NCBI GenBank assembly: GCA_001724265.1
Contig: MEDY01000018.1
Coordinates: forward strand, 62,001 to 126,000
DNA from: Rhizaria sp. SCN 62-66
Taxonomy: Eukaryota > Rhizaria, unplaced
Direction: 5' to 3'
DNA: 64,000 nucleotides
Shown: piece by piece, positions 11,452 to 23,399 of the stretch
How positions within the stretch are numbered: position 1 is the stretch's first letter
Layout: every line of letters begins with the position of its first letter
The notes under the pieces: model-generated
Database searches by the model: none
Told to the model about the DNA's origin: nothing
What the model saw: the letters and a program-made list of their open reading frames with translations, nothing else
Program-made: the position numbers and the translations under genes

Positions 11452-14400
11452 ATGCTATCAGCCCTTTTGGGTTTCTGCAAATCACTCCGCCGCGGCGCCT
11501 CGACCGACTCTCTCGGCGACTACGACGCCAACACCATGGACCTCCGTCCCCACCCCAGCGACCTCATTACTCCCTCCTCGGACCGCAACAGCAACAACAG
11601 CAACAACAACAGCGATTATGCGAGCCACAACAGCAACACCGACGGCAGCGACGTGACTCCACGCGCGATTGTGACGTATACGTTTGACTTCTTCGCTCTG
11701 CCGCACCACGCGCAGGTGATCGTCGTGTCTTTCCTTTCCCACCCGCAGCGCGCCCGCCTCGCCCGCTGCTCGCGCGCCGCGCGCCACCTCGTCAACGACG
11801 CGTGGCGCACCGGCGAGAGCTACTTTGCTGCGCGCTTCCGCGAGGCCGTGTTCCCCTTTTACGCGCCCATGCTGCCCGGCGTGACGATCGGAGAGTGGAA
11901 CGAGTCCTTGCGCGACACCATCAGGGCCTCGCGCGCGGGTTGGGATCGCTCACTCACTCTCGCTGCCTCCGCCGCTGCCGCTGCTGCGGCGAACTCCACT
12001 GCGTCTGCAGTGGACGGCGGCTCCGACGCGAATGCGCGGCAGACTGCGCTCGCGGTCGCGGTCGCCGAGAGCAAGTACCGTGGTCGCACCGACGAGGCCG
12101 TCGTGTCTGATCGAGAGGAAGAAGAGGAGGAGCGCATTGCAACCTCGGCCAAGCACTACAAGAGCCTCCGCAAGAAGGCCGTCGCGGCCGTCGCCGGCAA
12201 GAAAGGCGCTGACGGGGATGAGAAGGAAGACGAGGATACCACTGTGGGCCGCCTTGTCTCTGAGAAGAGCCTTGTTGCCATGAGTGACGATGACGCTGCT
12301 CCTACAACAACTCCCACTCCGGTTAACTATGACGTTGTGGCGGGGCCCAATGTCGCCGTCATGACCGAGGCCGAGCGCTTCGTGCTTTGCTACACCTCTG
12401 ATAGCGAAGGATCGTCCTCCGACCTTAGCACCTCTGACGACGAAGACGATAGTCACAACGACGACGCTACTAAGAGTAAAAACAAAGCTGCCCCGACTAA
12501 CAAGTCCACCTTTAATGCTGGAGCTGTTAACGTCCAGGCCTTGAAGCCCGCTGCCGCCGCTGCTGCTGCTAAGGGTGCGCCTGGCAAGACCACGACGCCC
12601 GACACGGCGACGGCGACTGCAACTGCCAAGTCCAAGCCCGTTAAGACCGGGCCTTCCCGCCGGCTCACTCTCGCGCTCCAGGCCGTCGCGGCGGGCACGG
12701 CGACGGAGACGCAGCTGCGGCGCGCGCTGCGGCGCGAGTGGGGGCAGCTCGTCAACGACTTCGACGACAACCCTCGGCTGGACTGGGCGAAGAAGGAGCT
12801 GCTGCCGAACGACGGTCACGGACGGGTGTGGGGCGCCGTGTTCAAGTACCACGACCAGGCGCGGGTGCAGGCGAAGCTGCGGAAATACCTCGCCAAGCAG
12901 GAGCAGAAGCAAAAGGACGCCCTCGCCGCTGCCGCTGCCGCTGCTGCGGTTTCTGCAACTGACAAGAAGGCCGACGTTGGTGACAGTGCGAATGCAGAGT
13001 CCTCGAGTCTCAGCTCTACAGCTACCGCGACTGCGACCGGTGTTGCTGCCACAGAGTCTGACTCGTCGAATCCTAACTCCCCTTCCGTCGCCCTCATCAA
13101 GGATACAAGCACACCTCCTGCTACTGACGAGTCCAAGGACTCCAAAGACACCGCAGCAACAGACTCTGCCACGAAGGACTCAGCAAAGACGGAGGTTGCG
13201 GTGCAGGACCCGGTGGGCCGCCGCCGCCGCTCGCGCCGCCGCGCCCAGGCCCCCGTGGCGCGCGTCATCCAGCGCGACCCCATCTGGGCGGCGCCGGAGG
13301 CGTTCTTGACCGTGGCCGCGGCCGAGACCGCGGCGGCCTCCCCGCTGTCGGCGCCTCCGGCCGCGCTCGACACGAGCTTAGTCTCGCTGTCCTCGCAGGG
13401 CGCGGCGCTGTCCTTTCTGACCGACGCAGTGGTGATCGCGGGCACGGACGGCAGCTTGCTGTCGTACCGGCTCGAGAGTCAGCGCGAGTCGATCCAGGTG
13501 ATGATCGACCAGTACCGCGAGCACATCGCGCGGCAGCCGCCCTTCCAGCACATTGCGCAGTGGCTCGCTGCGACGCCTTTCGCCGACGCCATCCCGACCC
13601 TCATCGACGCGTCGGCCGCGCAGCTGCTCACGCAACACCTGCCGCCCGACGGCGTGATGCCGATGGTCGCCCACGGCGGCGGCACGCTGTCCTCCTGCCG
13701 CCCCACGTGCCTCACGGTCTGCGACGACCTGGTGTTCGTGGCGGGGCGCATGCTCACAGTCGCCGAGGGGGCGGACCCCCACCCGCACCCTGAGACGGCG
13801 CCGCAGGGCCAGCTCTACAGCTTCGACGCCGCGCCCAAGACTGCGATGCCCTTCGCGGCCTCCCGCACCCTCAACTCGGCGCTACTGACCATCCTCGCGC
13901 GCGCGGAGGAGAGGCTCGGGGTGCGGTTCCCTGCCGAGCCGTGCTCGTTGCGGTCGACGCGCACCCGCAATCGCCGCGGCCCGCTCGCTGCTGAGTCAGC
14001 AAAGCGCGGCGCGTGCGCGCGGTGCGGGGACGCGGCGCGGACTCCTGACTCAGCAAGCTCAGCTACTGAGTTAGCGATTACTGAGTCAGCAAATGCGGGA
14101 GTGCGGTGCGCGGCGTGCGTGTGCCGGAAGAAGGAGGACGAAGAGGAAGAGAAAGAGGCCGCCTTGGCGAAGGCCGAGGTCGAGGCGATGGCCAAGATCC
14201 ACGGTATTGCCTGGGAGCCGGCGTTCAAGGGCGCCGGTGACGAGGAAGAAGAGGAAGACGATGAGAGTGATCTCAATAACTCCGACGAAGACAACGAGCA
14301 CAGTGTACGTCTCCCTAAAAGGAACAAAGAACTACAATGTGCGCACATTGTAGTTCTTTCTGTATTATCAGAACTTAAAGCTTGAATGTAGAGTTATGCT

Positions 14401-17400
14401 CTTAAATATTAATTATTGTATAATATGGATATCCGCTAAGTTATAATTTGAAGTGATTTCATCTTGTGGATATATCCCCCATTTCAATAGCCCCCATTTC
14501 TCACCCAAATCCTCTCTCTCACACTGCCTTATCGTGATACTCCATCCACAGGGCGTGCGCCCCGTGCCCGCCCTCTGGGCGCACCCGACGCTGCCCACGG
14601 TCGAAGTCTCCCCCGAGACGGGCGCCGAGGCGCTCGCGCTGCGCCTGACCCGCGCCGCCGCCCGCCGCCGGGCCAAGTGGCACACCGCCGAGGACCGCGC
14701 CAAGGTGCCCCTGCCGCAGCCCCGCGACTGGCCGCTGGACTTCGACCTGGGACTGTCGCCCTAGCAGGCGCGCGAGCTGTTTGCGTGGCGCAAGTGCGAG
14801 CACACGGACCCGCGGTCGGATCTGGAGAGCTGTGTGTATCATATGTGCAATCCCAACGCACACGCCAACATGGTCACCGCGATCACCGGGTGTACGTCAG
14901 AGATGAAAACTAGTAATACTCGATTTGATTATTGATATCAAGCGTTATGAACACGAAACTAAGTGATTAAATTCAACTCTAGTTCTACTAAATCAAACCA
15001 TTGCTTTTAATGGATAACGTTCTCACTTTTTCGATATATCTCTACGATTGTTTTGATTACGACAGGGCGTGAGGACTTCAGGAACGACGCTTACGACGTC
15101 CAGGAGACTGCCCCCTTGCCCAAGCCTGGCACCGCTGCCGCCAAGGCTGCCGCCGCCGCGAAGACGATGTCCGCGGCCAAGTCCGAGCACCCGTACGGGC
15201 GCATCGTGACCGGCGCCAACGACGGCGTGGCCGCTGTGTGGTCCGTCTGCTGCGGCGACCGGCTGACTGCGTGGCGCGCGCACGACGGCGCTGTGACAGC
15301 GCTTGTAACGATGCCGAACTCGGACGTGGTGTCGGCGGGCACGGACGGGAAGATCCGCTGCTGGGCGATGATCGAGGACGAGAACACGCGTGAGATCAAC
15401 TCCAAGATCCTTAAGGCCGCGGTGGACAAGGGCGAGAAGAAGGCCAAGGACCGCGCCGCGCGCCGCAAGCGCCGCGAGGGCCGCGAGCGCCGCCGCCGTG
15501 CGCGCGACAGGCGTGTGGCGGCGCGGCAGCGGAAGCTCGGCGAGGTGATCGAGCAGGAGCTCACTGCGATCGCCACCACACGCTCACTCAGCGACCTCAG
15601 CGGCGACCTCGGCGACAGCGGCTCGAATCGCACGACCAGCGCCAACATGACCGACGCTGGCGAGAGCGATACTATTGGTGCGAGTGCGAGTAATGGGAGC
15701 GGTGCGAGTAATGGGAGCGCGGTCGAGCGGCTGAAGCGCGATTATTACCCGTTGGGCGTGCCCCAGTCGGTGCTGTACCAGTTCGCTCGCCTTCCGGTGC
15801 CGCAGTCGGTCACTGAGAAGGAGCAGGAGGCCGAGGCTTTGATCGCTGCGGTGGCGCTGACCGAAGCTGCGAACAGGGTCAACACTGAGGCCGCCGCCAA
15901 AAAGGACAAGAAGTCAAGCCGCGGCCGGAAGACCCGCCGCAGTCGCCGCGGTGCCAGCGCAGCGAATGATAGGCAGGAAGGTTCTGACGAGTTTGGCGAG
16001 CCGATGCTGCCTGGTGAGCGCGGCTCTGTCATGATGGCGAGCTCGAGCTCCAGCGACAGCGACAGCGACGACGACAACGCTGATGATGACAACAACGGTG
16101 ACAGTGACAGCGGTGACAGTGACAACGAAGACAACGACAACAACACTGCTGTCGCTCTCCCTTCGACGTCCACCGAGGTACTTTTTCATATCAACAACTT
16201 AAACAAAACATATCTCACTTAATTTCGAACTTGCTTTCCTAATTTTCGGTCTCGTGGTTTAAACTATTGTTTTATATCTGCACTCTCGCTTTTACTTTAT
16301 ATTTTCTATTTTGACACTTCACTTCCAGGCCCAGAACACTGCCGCGCTGCTGACCCTGTTTGAGCGCTCCCAGTCCGTCGCCAAGACAGCCCGCAAGCTC
16401 CGTACGCTGGCCGACGAGGACCCCGAAGTTTCCCCGGATACGGACACACCGCGGTCTCGCCGCAAGGCCGCCGCCGCGCTCGCCGCCGCTGCCGCCGCCG
16501 CTGCTGCCGCTGCCGCCGCGGCAGGCACCTCGGACCCCAACGACACTGCCGCAGCGCCCGCCGCTGGCTCTAATAGCAGCAGCAGTGCGGAGGCCGAGGC
16601 GGCGCGGCTCGACGCCGAGCGGCAGCGTCTGCTGTCCGGTGACCGCCGCAGCATGCTTGAGGAGCTGCTGATGCTCGACCGCAAGCACACCAACGACGAC
16701 GGTAAGGATAGCTCGAGCTCGAGCGAGGGCGACGGCGACGGCGACGACGCCGAGGCCGTGACCGGCGTGTGGGCGCCGAAGCAGAACCTCGCGCAGCCGC
16801 CCAGCGCGCTGGTTCGCAAAAATGCCAAGTCTGCGGCGGACGCGGCCAAGGAGCTGCCGCGGTCGCTGGCGCAGCTGAGGAAGAACCGCAACCGCGGCAC
16901 GGGCTCCAAGGACGTGGTGCTGTACAACTACTTCGCGTACGCCACGGACTGGTACCCGGGCAAGAAGAAAGCCAAGTCGACGCGCACGCTGCGGCTGATT
17001 GCCAAAGGGAGCGAGAGGCGCAAGGCCAAGACGGCCGCGGCGAAGAAGCTCAAGGATAGCAAGACCGCCTCCCCGACCGTCGCTGCCGCTGCTGCCGCTG
17101 TTGATGTTGCAGTGACGGCGACCGAGGGCGCGGAGGCGAACAAGGACGCCGGCAAGGCAATGACTGACAGCGACAACGCTAGGATGAGCACGGTCGCCAA
17201 CAAGGTCTGTCCCTGCGCCTGTGGCTCCTGCCACTTAAATAAGCCTGGGACCGCCGCCTCTGCCGACTCGACTGCGATCCTGCCTCTGTCGTCGACGCCC
17301 TTTAAGTCCAAGGACTCCTCTTCAGTCAAGTCTGCTGCTGGTGCTGCTGACTCAGCGAAGCCCGAGATCACCCCTCTGGCCGAGGCGGCCGCGCGCGCCG

Positions 17401-20400
17401 CGGCGTACCCCATGTTGCGGACGCGCTTCCCGCTGCGCCTGATGCGGGTCACTCCGCGCGACGCGATTGACCACGTACTGCGCCTGTACTCGCTGCAGAC
17501 TGCCGCGCGGCTGGGGCTCGAGCGCGTCGCCGACCTGGACATGTACACCGATGTAACTACCTCGGCGCTCGGCGTGACCGTGACGACGACGGGCGTGACC
17601 CCGGCCGTGGTGTCCAAGGCGCGCGCTGCTTACGAGCAGCACTGCGCCGAGACGGGCGTCCCCGTCACGGGGCTCGTGCTGCCCCCGCTCACCGCCGCGA
17701 CCGTGGGCGGCACGGGTTCCGCCGTCACGGGTACGGGCGGCGCTGCAGGAACCGTGAGTACCCCCGGCAGTCCCGTGGTGTCGCCAGCGCGCAGCCCGGC
17801 GTCCCCGCTGCTCTCCCCTCTCTCGCCTGGCTCTAGCGCCAACTCTAACTCGGGCTCTAGCTCTATCGTGAGTGCGAGTTCGAGTTCGAAGCAGCGTGAG
17901 GCGCAGCGGCAGCGCAAGCAGCAGTCTCTGCAGCGCCGCGCGGAGCAGTTCGCCAAAGACACCGCGGCGGCCGAGTCCGCGATTCACGCCGCGCGCGCGC
18001 AGCAGCAGCCGCTGGCGCGTGCGCCACGCTCGTTGCCGCCGCGGCCCGTCGCCGTCGCGGATCTCAGTCAGGCCGCGTCGCCGATCGCGCACGGCGCCGT
18101 GGCGGAGCGGCTGGGCAAGATCAAGGCCGAGCGGCTGCGGCGCGCAGTCAACGCGTTCAAGCGGCGGCACCCGCGCAAGCCGCTGCCGAGCAACACCGAA
18201 GAGCTGGTCAAGTCGTGGGGGAAAATGACGGTCGCGGCGGCGGCAGCGGCGAATGAGACGGTGCGTGTCGAGGTCGAGGAGCGGGTCCGGCTCGAAGAGA
18301 GCTGGGAGTGGCGGCTGATCGAGGCACAATGGGTCGACCTAAACCTAGCGTTCGGCACGGACGGGAACACCAAGAACGACGGCGATGATGACGAGGACGA
18401 GGACGAGGAGGACGCGGAGGACGGCGCCAGTAGCGGCGATAAGAAGGAGAAGAAGAAGGATGCTAAAAAGGAGGGTGACGACAAGAAGGGCAAGAAGATG
18501 ACCGACAATGAAGAAGAGGAAGAAGAGGACGGTGTCATCTCAGTCACGACCGCCGCCGCTGCTGCTGCTGCCTCTAAGAAGGAAGAAGTTAAGCCGTTCA
18601 AGGCTTGCACCTGCGTCTGCAGTAATGGCCACCACATTGACGGTGCCGATAACAACAAGAACAAGGACTCCAATGCTACTCCTGCCTCTAGCTCTAGCTC
18701 TAGCTCTCTCTCTGTCCCGAATAAGGATGTTGCTCTTTCTGCCAACGATGGCATCACGGCAAGTGCATGTGACGCCGCTGACGCCGCCGCCGCCGCCGCC
18801 GCCGCCGCCGCTGCCGCTGCCGCTGCTGCTGTTGCTGTTATGGCTGATGACAACAAGCCCGACTCTGACTCTATCTCTGCTGCTGCATCTGCGTCTGCTC
18901 CGTCTGCGAAGGGCGAGGACGAGGATTGGGAGCTTGCGCTCCAGGGCCACGACGCCGACGGCGAAGACGCCGAAGAGGACGCCGCCGCCGAGGCCGCGCT
19001 GATCGCCGCCCGCCGCGCCAAGCTGTTGCGCCAACTCACCCCGGCGGGCCACCACTTCGTGTACCCCGTAGTAGACCTGGTCTCGGAGCTGGCGCTGCCG
19101 CGGGGCTTCGGCGCCGTGCGATGCCTGGCGCGGCAGGGCGCGCTGCTGTTCGCGGGCGGCCAGGGCGGCGTCGCCGTGCTGGACCTCCGCACCGGCCGCG
19201 TCGTGCAACACCTGCTTGCTGGCCGCGCGTTCCGCGGGGCGAGTCAGGTCGTGTCGCTGGTGGTGAGTGGAGACGTGCTTGTCGTCGGGCTCGTGGCGCG
19301 GGGCCCCGGCCGCCGAATTGGCGGCAAGCTCGACGCGAGCTTCCCGCTTAAGGCGCGCTCCAACGTCAACCCGAACGCCGTCAACAACAACAACAACCAC
19401 GACGGTGATGACGCTGCTGCTGAGAATGATGGGCATGCTGAGCACGGCGACGAGGAGCAGCGCGGGCGCCGCACCCGCCGCAGCCGCCGTCGCCAGAGTG
19501 ACCGCCCCGCCGCCGGTGGTGGTGGCGATATCGACGAGGATAATGATGAAGACGCGCTCGACGACGAGGACGAGGAGGACAACTGGGGCAACAGCGATTA
19601 CGAGGACGAAGACTAGGACGAGGACGAGCAAGTTGACGATCTCGGCGACGACCTGGAGGAGGCCGAGGGCAAGTTCACGTCTGATGAGGAAGAGGAAGAC
19701 GCCGAATCAGACGCCAACAACAACAACAGCGACGACACGGGCGACGACGACGGCATTTCGGCGATGATGCGCTCGTTCTTGCCCGGCTACAGCACCAGCA
19801 CTGTCCCCAACCTTGACTCCTCCGCTGCCGACGACACCAACGCCAAGGGTGCTAATGCTAAGAGCGAGAACAAGAAGAAAAAGAAGGAGCCCGTGGTGGT
19901 GTACGACGACAGCATTGCGACCGCTGTGGCGGCCATGGGCGACGTCTCCCTGGGCCCGCTCTCGAGCAGTCTGTCGCCCGCCGCCGTGCAGCGTCTCAGC
20001 GCGCCCCTCGCCGACTCGGGCCTTGTCCGCGCGCCCGCTCACAACGACTGCGGCGGCAAGGTGAAGAAGGCGAACGCTGCGATGACCGACAACGACGACA
20101 AGGACAATAACGACGAGGCCAGCGACAACGCTGAGAGCAGCAGCAGCGCCGCGGCATCCAAGCCCAAGTCTGCGAAGCGCGGCGGCAAGAGCGGCGCGCG
20201 CGTGCGGCTCCACGGCGGCGGCCGCATCGAGGTCTTCGACTGGGTCCGCAACGAGCGTCTCTACACGCTGTACGCGGGGCCCATGCGTCCCACGAGTCTC
20301 GCGCTGCGGCTGCCGACGATCATGGACCACCCCGACATCGCGGCCCCGCGCCGGTTTGCGTTCGGCGACCACGACGAGCACGGCGACGGCGACGGCTCCA

Positions 20401-21035
20401 ACACCGCCGCCAAGGCCAAGGCGGCAGCGGCGGTGGACACTGCGGCGAAGCAGAAGGCGCGTAACGCCGAGGAGGCCGCGCGCGCAAAGCGGCGGCGCGC
20501 GATCGAGCTGGGCGGCGTGGTGGCGCGTGACGCGCGCGTGGCCGGCGAGAACAACACTGCGTGGCTCGACGACATCGAGCACGTGCGCGCGCTCAACCGC
20601 GCCAAGCTGGAGGAGCGCGTGCAGCGGTACGTCATGGTGGCGGCGACCTTCGACGACCCCACGGCGGACGCTAAGATGGGCGTGTGGAAGTGGCCCGTGA
20701 GCCAGACGGGCGCGCCGCTGGGCCGCTCGCAGGCGCAGCAGGACGCGGAGGTCGGGGTCCGCGCGCTCGTGCCCGCGGACGCGCCCGGCGCAGCGGCGGC
20801 GCGGAAGCTCAAGCTGAGCCAGATCGCGCTGTCTGAGGGCGGACGCTACCGGCCGCAGCCGCTGACTCCCGAGACACTTGCGGCGCCGTACAACAACCCC
20901 AACGCGGGGTTCAAGCTGCAGGGCCGCGTGCTTAAGGCGATCATGCAGCCTGAGCTGAACAAGCTCAGCGCGGCGAGCACCGGGCTGCCGAGAATGATGC
21001 AGGGCCTGCTGGACCGCCTGCTTGGTAACCAGTAA
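11452..21035 (+). CDS. F-box/WD40-repeat giant protein, two in-frame UAG codons
   Basis: CDS join(11452..14304,14552..14891,15066..16177,16329..21035), 3,003 aa, stop TAA. Introns begin GTACGT, GTACGT and GTACTT. An F-box-like helix bundle lies at about 78-118 (FFALPHHAQVIVVSFLSHPQ...). WD40-like blades are scattered between long inserts: LSFLTDAVVIAGTDGSLLSYRL, a block before and after codon 1022, GRIVTGANDGVAAVWSVCCG, VVSAGTDGKIRCWAM, VRCLARQGALLFAGGQGGVAVLDLRTGRVV and RIEVFDWVRNERLYTLYAG. Inserts are Ala-, Ser-, Asp/Glu- and Lys/Arg-rich, including a long Ala run near 18783-18831. UAG occurs at codon 1022 (14762-14764), inside a WD-like block that continues with QARELFAWRKCEHTD, and at codon 2531 (19614-19616) inside an acidic tract. 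The role is probably a substrate receptor of an SCF-type ubiquitin ligase, by family analogy. An AATAAA follows at 21126-21131. Confidence 0.82.
14326..14359. repeat. Perfect 34-bp palindrome in intron 1 of the F-box/WD40 gene
   Basis: The 17 bases at 14326-14342 are exactly the reverse complement of 14343-14359, with no loop. It starts 21 bases after the 5' splice site. As RNA it would fold into a long perfect hairpin that could hide or present the donor; as DNA it could form a cruciform. Confidence 0.9.
15684..15719 (+). repeat. 18-bp tandem duplication, two exact copies
   Basis: Positions 15684-15701 and 15702-15719 are identical. It lies in exon 3 of the F-box/WD40 gene and keeps frame, giving a repeated G-A-S-N-G-S unit. 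It looks like simple slippage in a low-complexity linker. Confidence 0.85.
18783..18831 (+). repeat. GCC/GCT/GCTGCC trinucleotide run coding poly-Ala
   Basis: An unbroken run of GCC codons followed by mixed GCT/GCC codes for about 17 consecutive alanines in exon 4 of the F-box/WD40 gene. Likely length-variable between strains. Confidence 0.8.
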
Positions 21036-21394
21036 TTGCGCAAGATAGCCATTGCGATGATACAGCTGCAAATTGCGAAATGTAATGTTTTTCAAGATAT
21101 ATGTTTAGTTTTTTTATGTGAATCCAATAAAATATCATGATTATTTCTCGCATCAAATCGCTAAACGCTTCCGCTGTGATTGAAGTGTGCAGCTACAGAT
21201 GTCGAACAAAAGCAACGTAAGTTAGAAGGATAATAGAGCGACTTAAAATGTATTACTACACTAAACAACAGGAACTCGTTGAGCAAAGCCAACAGGCACT
21301 CTCTCTTTGTAGATAATTTTGACGCAAAGTGAGAAGAGAGAGAAAAATAGTGGTCAAAGCACAAGACAAGACTGAAACAGAAAGGGCGAGCTGC
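21036..21394. other. Convergent intergenic region, F-box-WD40 / alcohol dehydrogenase
   Basis: 359 bp, AT-rich, between two 3' ends. The AATAAA at 21126-21131 fits a poly(A) signal for the + strand gene. Nothing else recognised. Confidence 0.5.
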
Positions 21395-22465
21395 TTACGC
21401 GGAGTAGTCACGCAGAGTCTGCATGTCGATGACGAAGCGGTACTTGACGTCGCTCTTGAGCATGCGCTCGTAAGCCTCGTTGACCTTGGTGATGGGGATC
21501 ATCTCGGTGTCGGGAAGGATGTTGTGCTTGGCGCAGAAGTCGAGCATCTCCTGGGTCTCAGCAATGCCGCCGATGAGCGAGCCGGACATCGACTTGCGGC
21601 CGAAGATGAGCGCGAAGGTGGGCACCTGCAGAGGCTTCTCGGGCGCGCCCACGAAGGTCATGTGGCCGTCGGTCTTGAGGAGGCTGAGCAGCGCGACGAC
21701 GTCGTGGTCGGCCGACACGCAGTCGAGGATGAAGTCGAGGGAGCCCGCCGCGGCCGCCATCGACGCGGGGTCGCGGGACAGGATGGCGTGCGCGGCGCCA
21801 AGGCGCTTGGCGTCGCCGACCTTGGACTCGGAGGTAGTGATGATGGTCACCTCGGCGCCCATCGCCGCGGCGAGCTTGATGCCCATGTGGCCGAGGCCGC
21901 CGAGGCCGACGACGCCGACCTTGGAGCCGGGGCCAATGTTCTTGTGGCGCAGCGGCGAGTAGGTCGTGATGCCCGCGCAGAGCAGCGGCGCCGCGGCCTT
22001 GATGTCGAGCGACTCAGGGATGCGGAGCACAAACTCCTCGGTGACGACGATCGTGGTGGAGTAGCCGCCGTAGGTGTGCTGGCCGGGGATGTGCTTGTCG
22101 TCGCTGTTGTACGTGCCGACCATGCCCTTCTGGCAGAACTGCTCAAGCCCGGCCTTGCAGGAGTCGCACTCGCGGCACGAGTCAACCATGCAGCCCACAC
22201 CGACGGTGTCGCCGACCTTGAACTTTGTCACGGCGGAGCCGGCCTCAACGACCTTGCCGATGATCTCGTGCCCGGGGCAGCAGTTGTACTTGGTGCCCGC
22301 CCAGTCGCCCTTGATGGTGTGGTAGTCGGAGTGGCAGATGCCGCAGTATGCGACCTCGATGGTCACATCGGTGGGGCCGACGACGCGGCGGGGGATCATG
22401 AGGAGATCCAGAGGGGCGGTCTTGTTGGGGGCGCCCCAGGCCTTGACTTCGTACGTGTTGCTCAT
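21395..22465 (-). CDS. Zinc-dependent alcohol dehydrogenase, cinnamyl-alcohol dehydrogenase type
   Basis: Single exon, 356 aa, stop TAA; length is typical of the family. Catalytic zinc ligands are C44 (in GICHSD), H66 with E67 (PGHE) and C163 (LLCAG). Structural zinc ligands are C97, C100, C103 and C111. The Rossmann dinucleotide motif GLGGLG is at 187-192, and the following Ser-rich strand end (TTSESK) instead of an acidic residue suggests NADP(H). The enzyme should interconvert primary alcohols and aldehydes in the cytosol; the precise substrate cannot be read from sequence. It has no low-complexity inserts and no intron, unlike most neighbours, and the sequence is close to bacterial and plant CAD/YahK-type enzymes, so ancient lateral transfer is possible but not shown. 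No UAG codon. Confidence 0.95.
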   Translation of the reverse strand: MSNTYEVKAWGAPNKTAPLDLLMIPRRVVGPTDVTIEVAYCGICHSDYHTIKGDWAGTKYNCCPGHEIIGKVVEAGSAVTKFKVGDTVGVGCMVDSCRECDSCKAGLEQFCQKGMVGTYNSDDKHIPGQHTYGGYSTTIVVTEEFVLRIPESLDIKAAAPLLCAGITTYSPLRHKNIGPGSKVGVVGLGGLGHMGIKLAAAMGAEVTIITTSESKVGDAKRLGAAHAILSRDPASMAAAAGSLDFILDCVSADHDVVALLSLLKTDGHMTFVGAPEKPLQVPTFALIFGRKSMSGSLIGGIAETQEMLDFCAKHNILPDTEMIPITKVNEAYERMLKSDVKYRFVIDMQTLRDYSA

Positions 22466-23399
22466 GGTGAGTGTAGTCGCTGCAAATCAAAGTGTGTGGG
22501 TGTGCGTAGTTGGAGATGGGTGTGGTTGATTGCGGTGGGAAGTGAGTGCGGTGGTTTGTTGTGTTGTTTCAAGGCAGTAGTCGTGCATGAAAGGAAACTT
22601 ATAAACAACTGCAACGAGCCGGAAACGCGCTCGGTTGGTGGATATATGTGTGTCAAATCGTCCCAGTATAGAGCTGTCAATAAGTGTTATGTAGTCCGGT
22701 CAGTACGAAATCGCAGAAACGCTGTCAGATACTTCGTGGCACGCTGGTAGAAGCCTTGATCTACATCTCTCGGCGCTTTGAGAGTCATCGTTAGGGCCGA
22801 GAGAAAGGAATGTGTAGTTCGCGCTAACACAGTGGTTGAAATCAGATATTGCAAATAGACATGTCAATTCCCGTTGTGATCTCACTAAATCACGGCATTT
22901 TACTATGTTCACATGTCGGCTTTGGTGTTTTTTACATCTTCCGGTTAAACGCTCCTCGCTCCTCCCGGTCCTCGTTCGGGAACTTTGCTTCGTCGCTGCC
23001 TCCGCTCGAGGACTGTGACTGAGTGCCCCTTCTCCGCAGGCTTCGAATTGTGCCGACACATACTGTGTCGTTACATCCATGACGCTATTTTCACGCGCCT
23101 CTGTGACTTTAGTTACCAGACTGTCTATTGGCGCTTTTTTCCAACTTGAAGATGCTCGAGGTTTGCACACCGCTACTTTTGACTGTCCATATGGTGTGGT
23201 TGTGGTGTGGTGGCCAGTCCAGCCTGTCTGTCAGCTCATATGAGCTATGTTGAGGAGTATTATCTCAGTCGTTCTAACATCAGTACGAATGGTGACCGGG
23301 GATTCGAATCTTCCCGCGTGTTAGCTGATAACTCATTGACATTGTACTCCGAAACATACTTTTTGTGCATCTCTCTTGGCAATCTTCATAGACTTGCAG
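22466..23399. other. Divergent intergenic region, alcohol dehydrogenase / asteroid-like gene
   Basis: 934 bp, holding both promoters. No reading frame with the local codon use. A sequence like a tRNA T-loop (TTCGAAT, near 23310) has no pairing stem and no tRNA body around it. The bases just before the asteroid ATG are CTTGCAG, a good 3' splice site, so a 5' UTR intron may end at 23399. Confidence 0.45.

Noticed and set aside
17352-19631. Long - strand frames across the F-box/WD40 gene (325-374 codons), and similar ones at 11950-12912 and 19707-21095
   Set aside because: Mirror images of codon-biased low-complexity coding sequence; no starts, splice sites or domains that fit.
21329-22750. 473-codon + strand frame across the alcohol dehydrogenase
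   Set aside because: Antisense shadow of a clearly identified enzyme on the - strand.
23300-23325. Possible tRNA T-loop (TTCGAAT)
   Set aside because: Flanking bases do not pair into a T-stem and no anticodon or D arm can be drawn.
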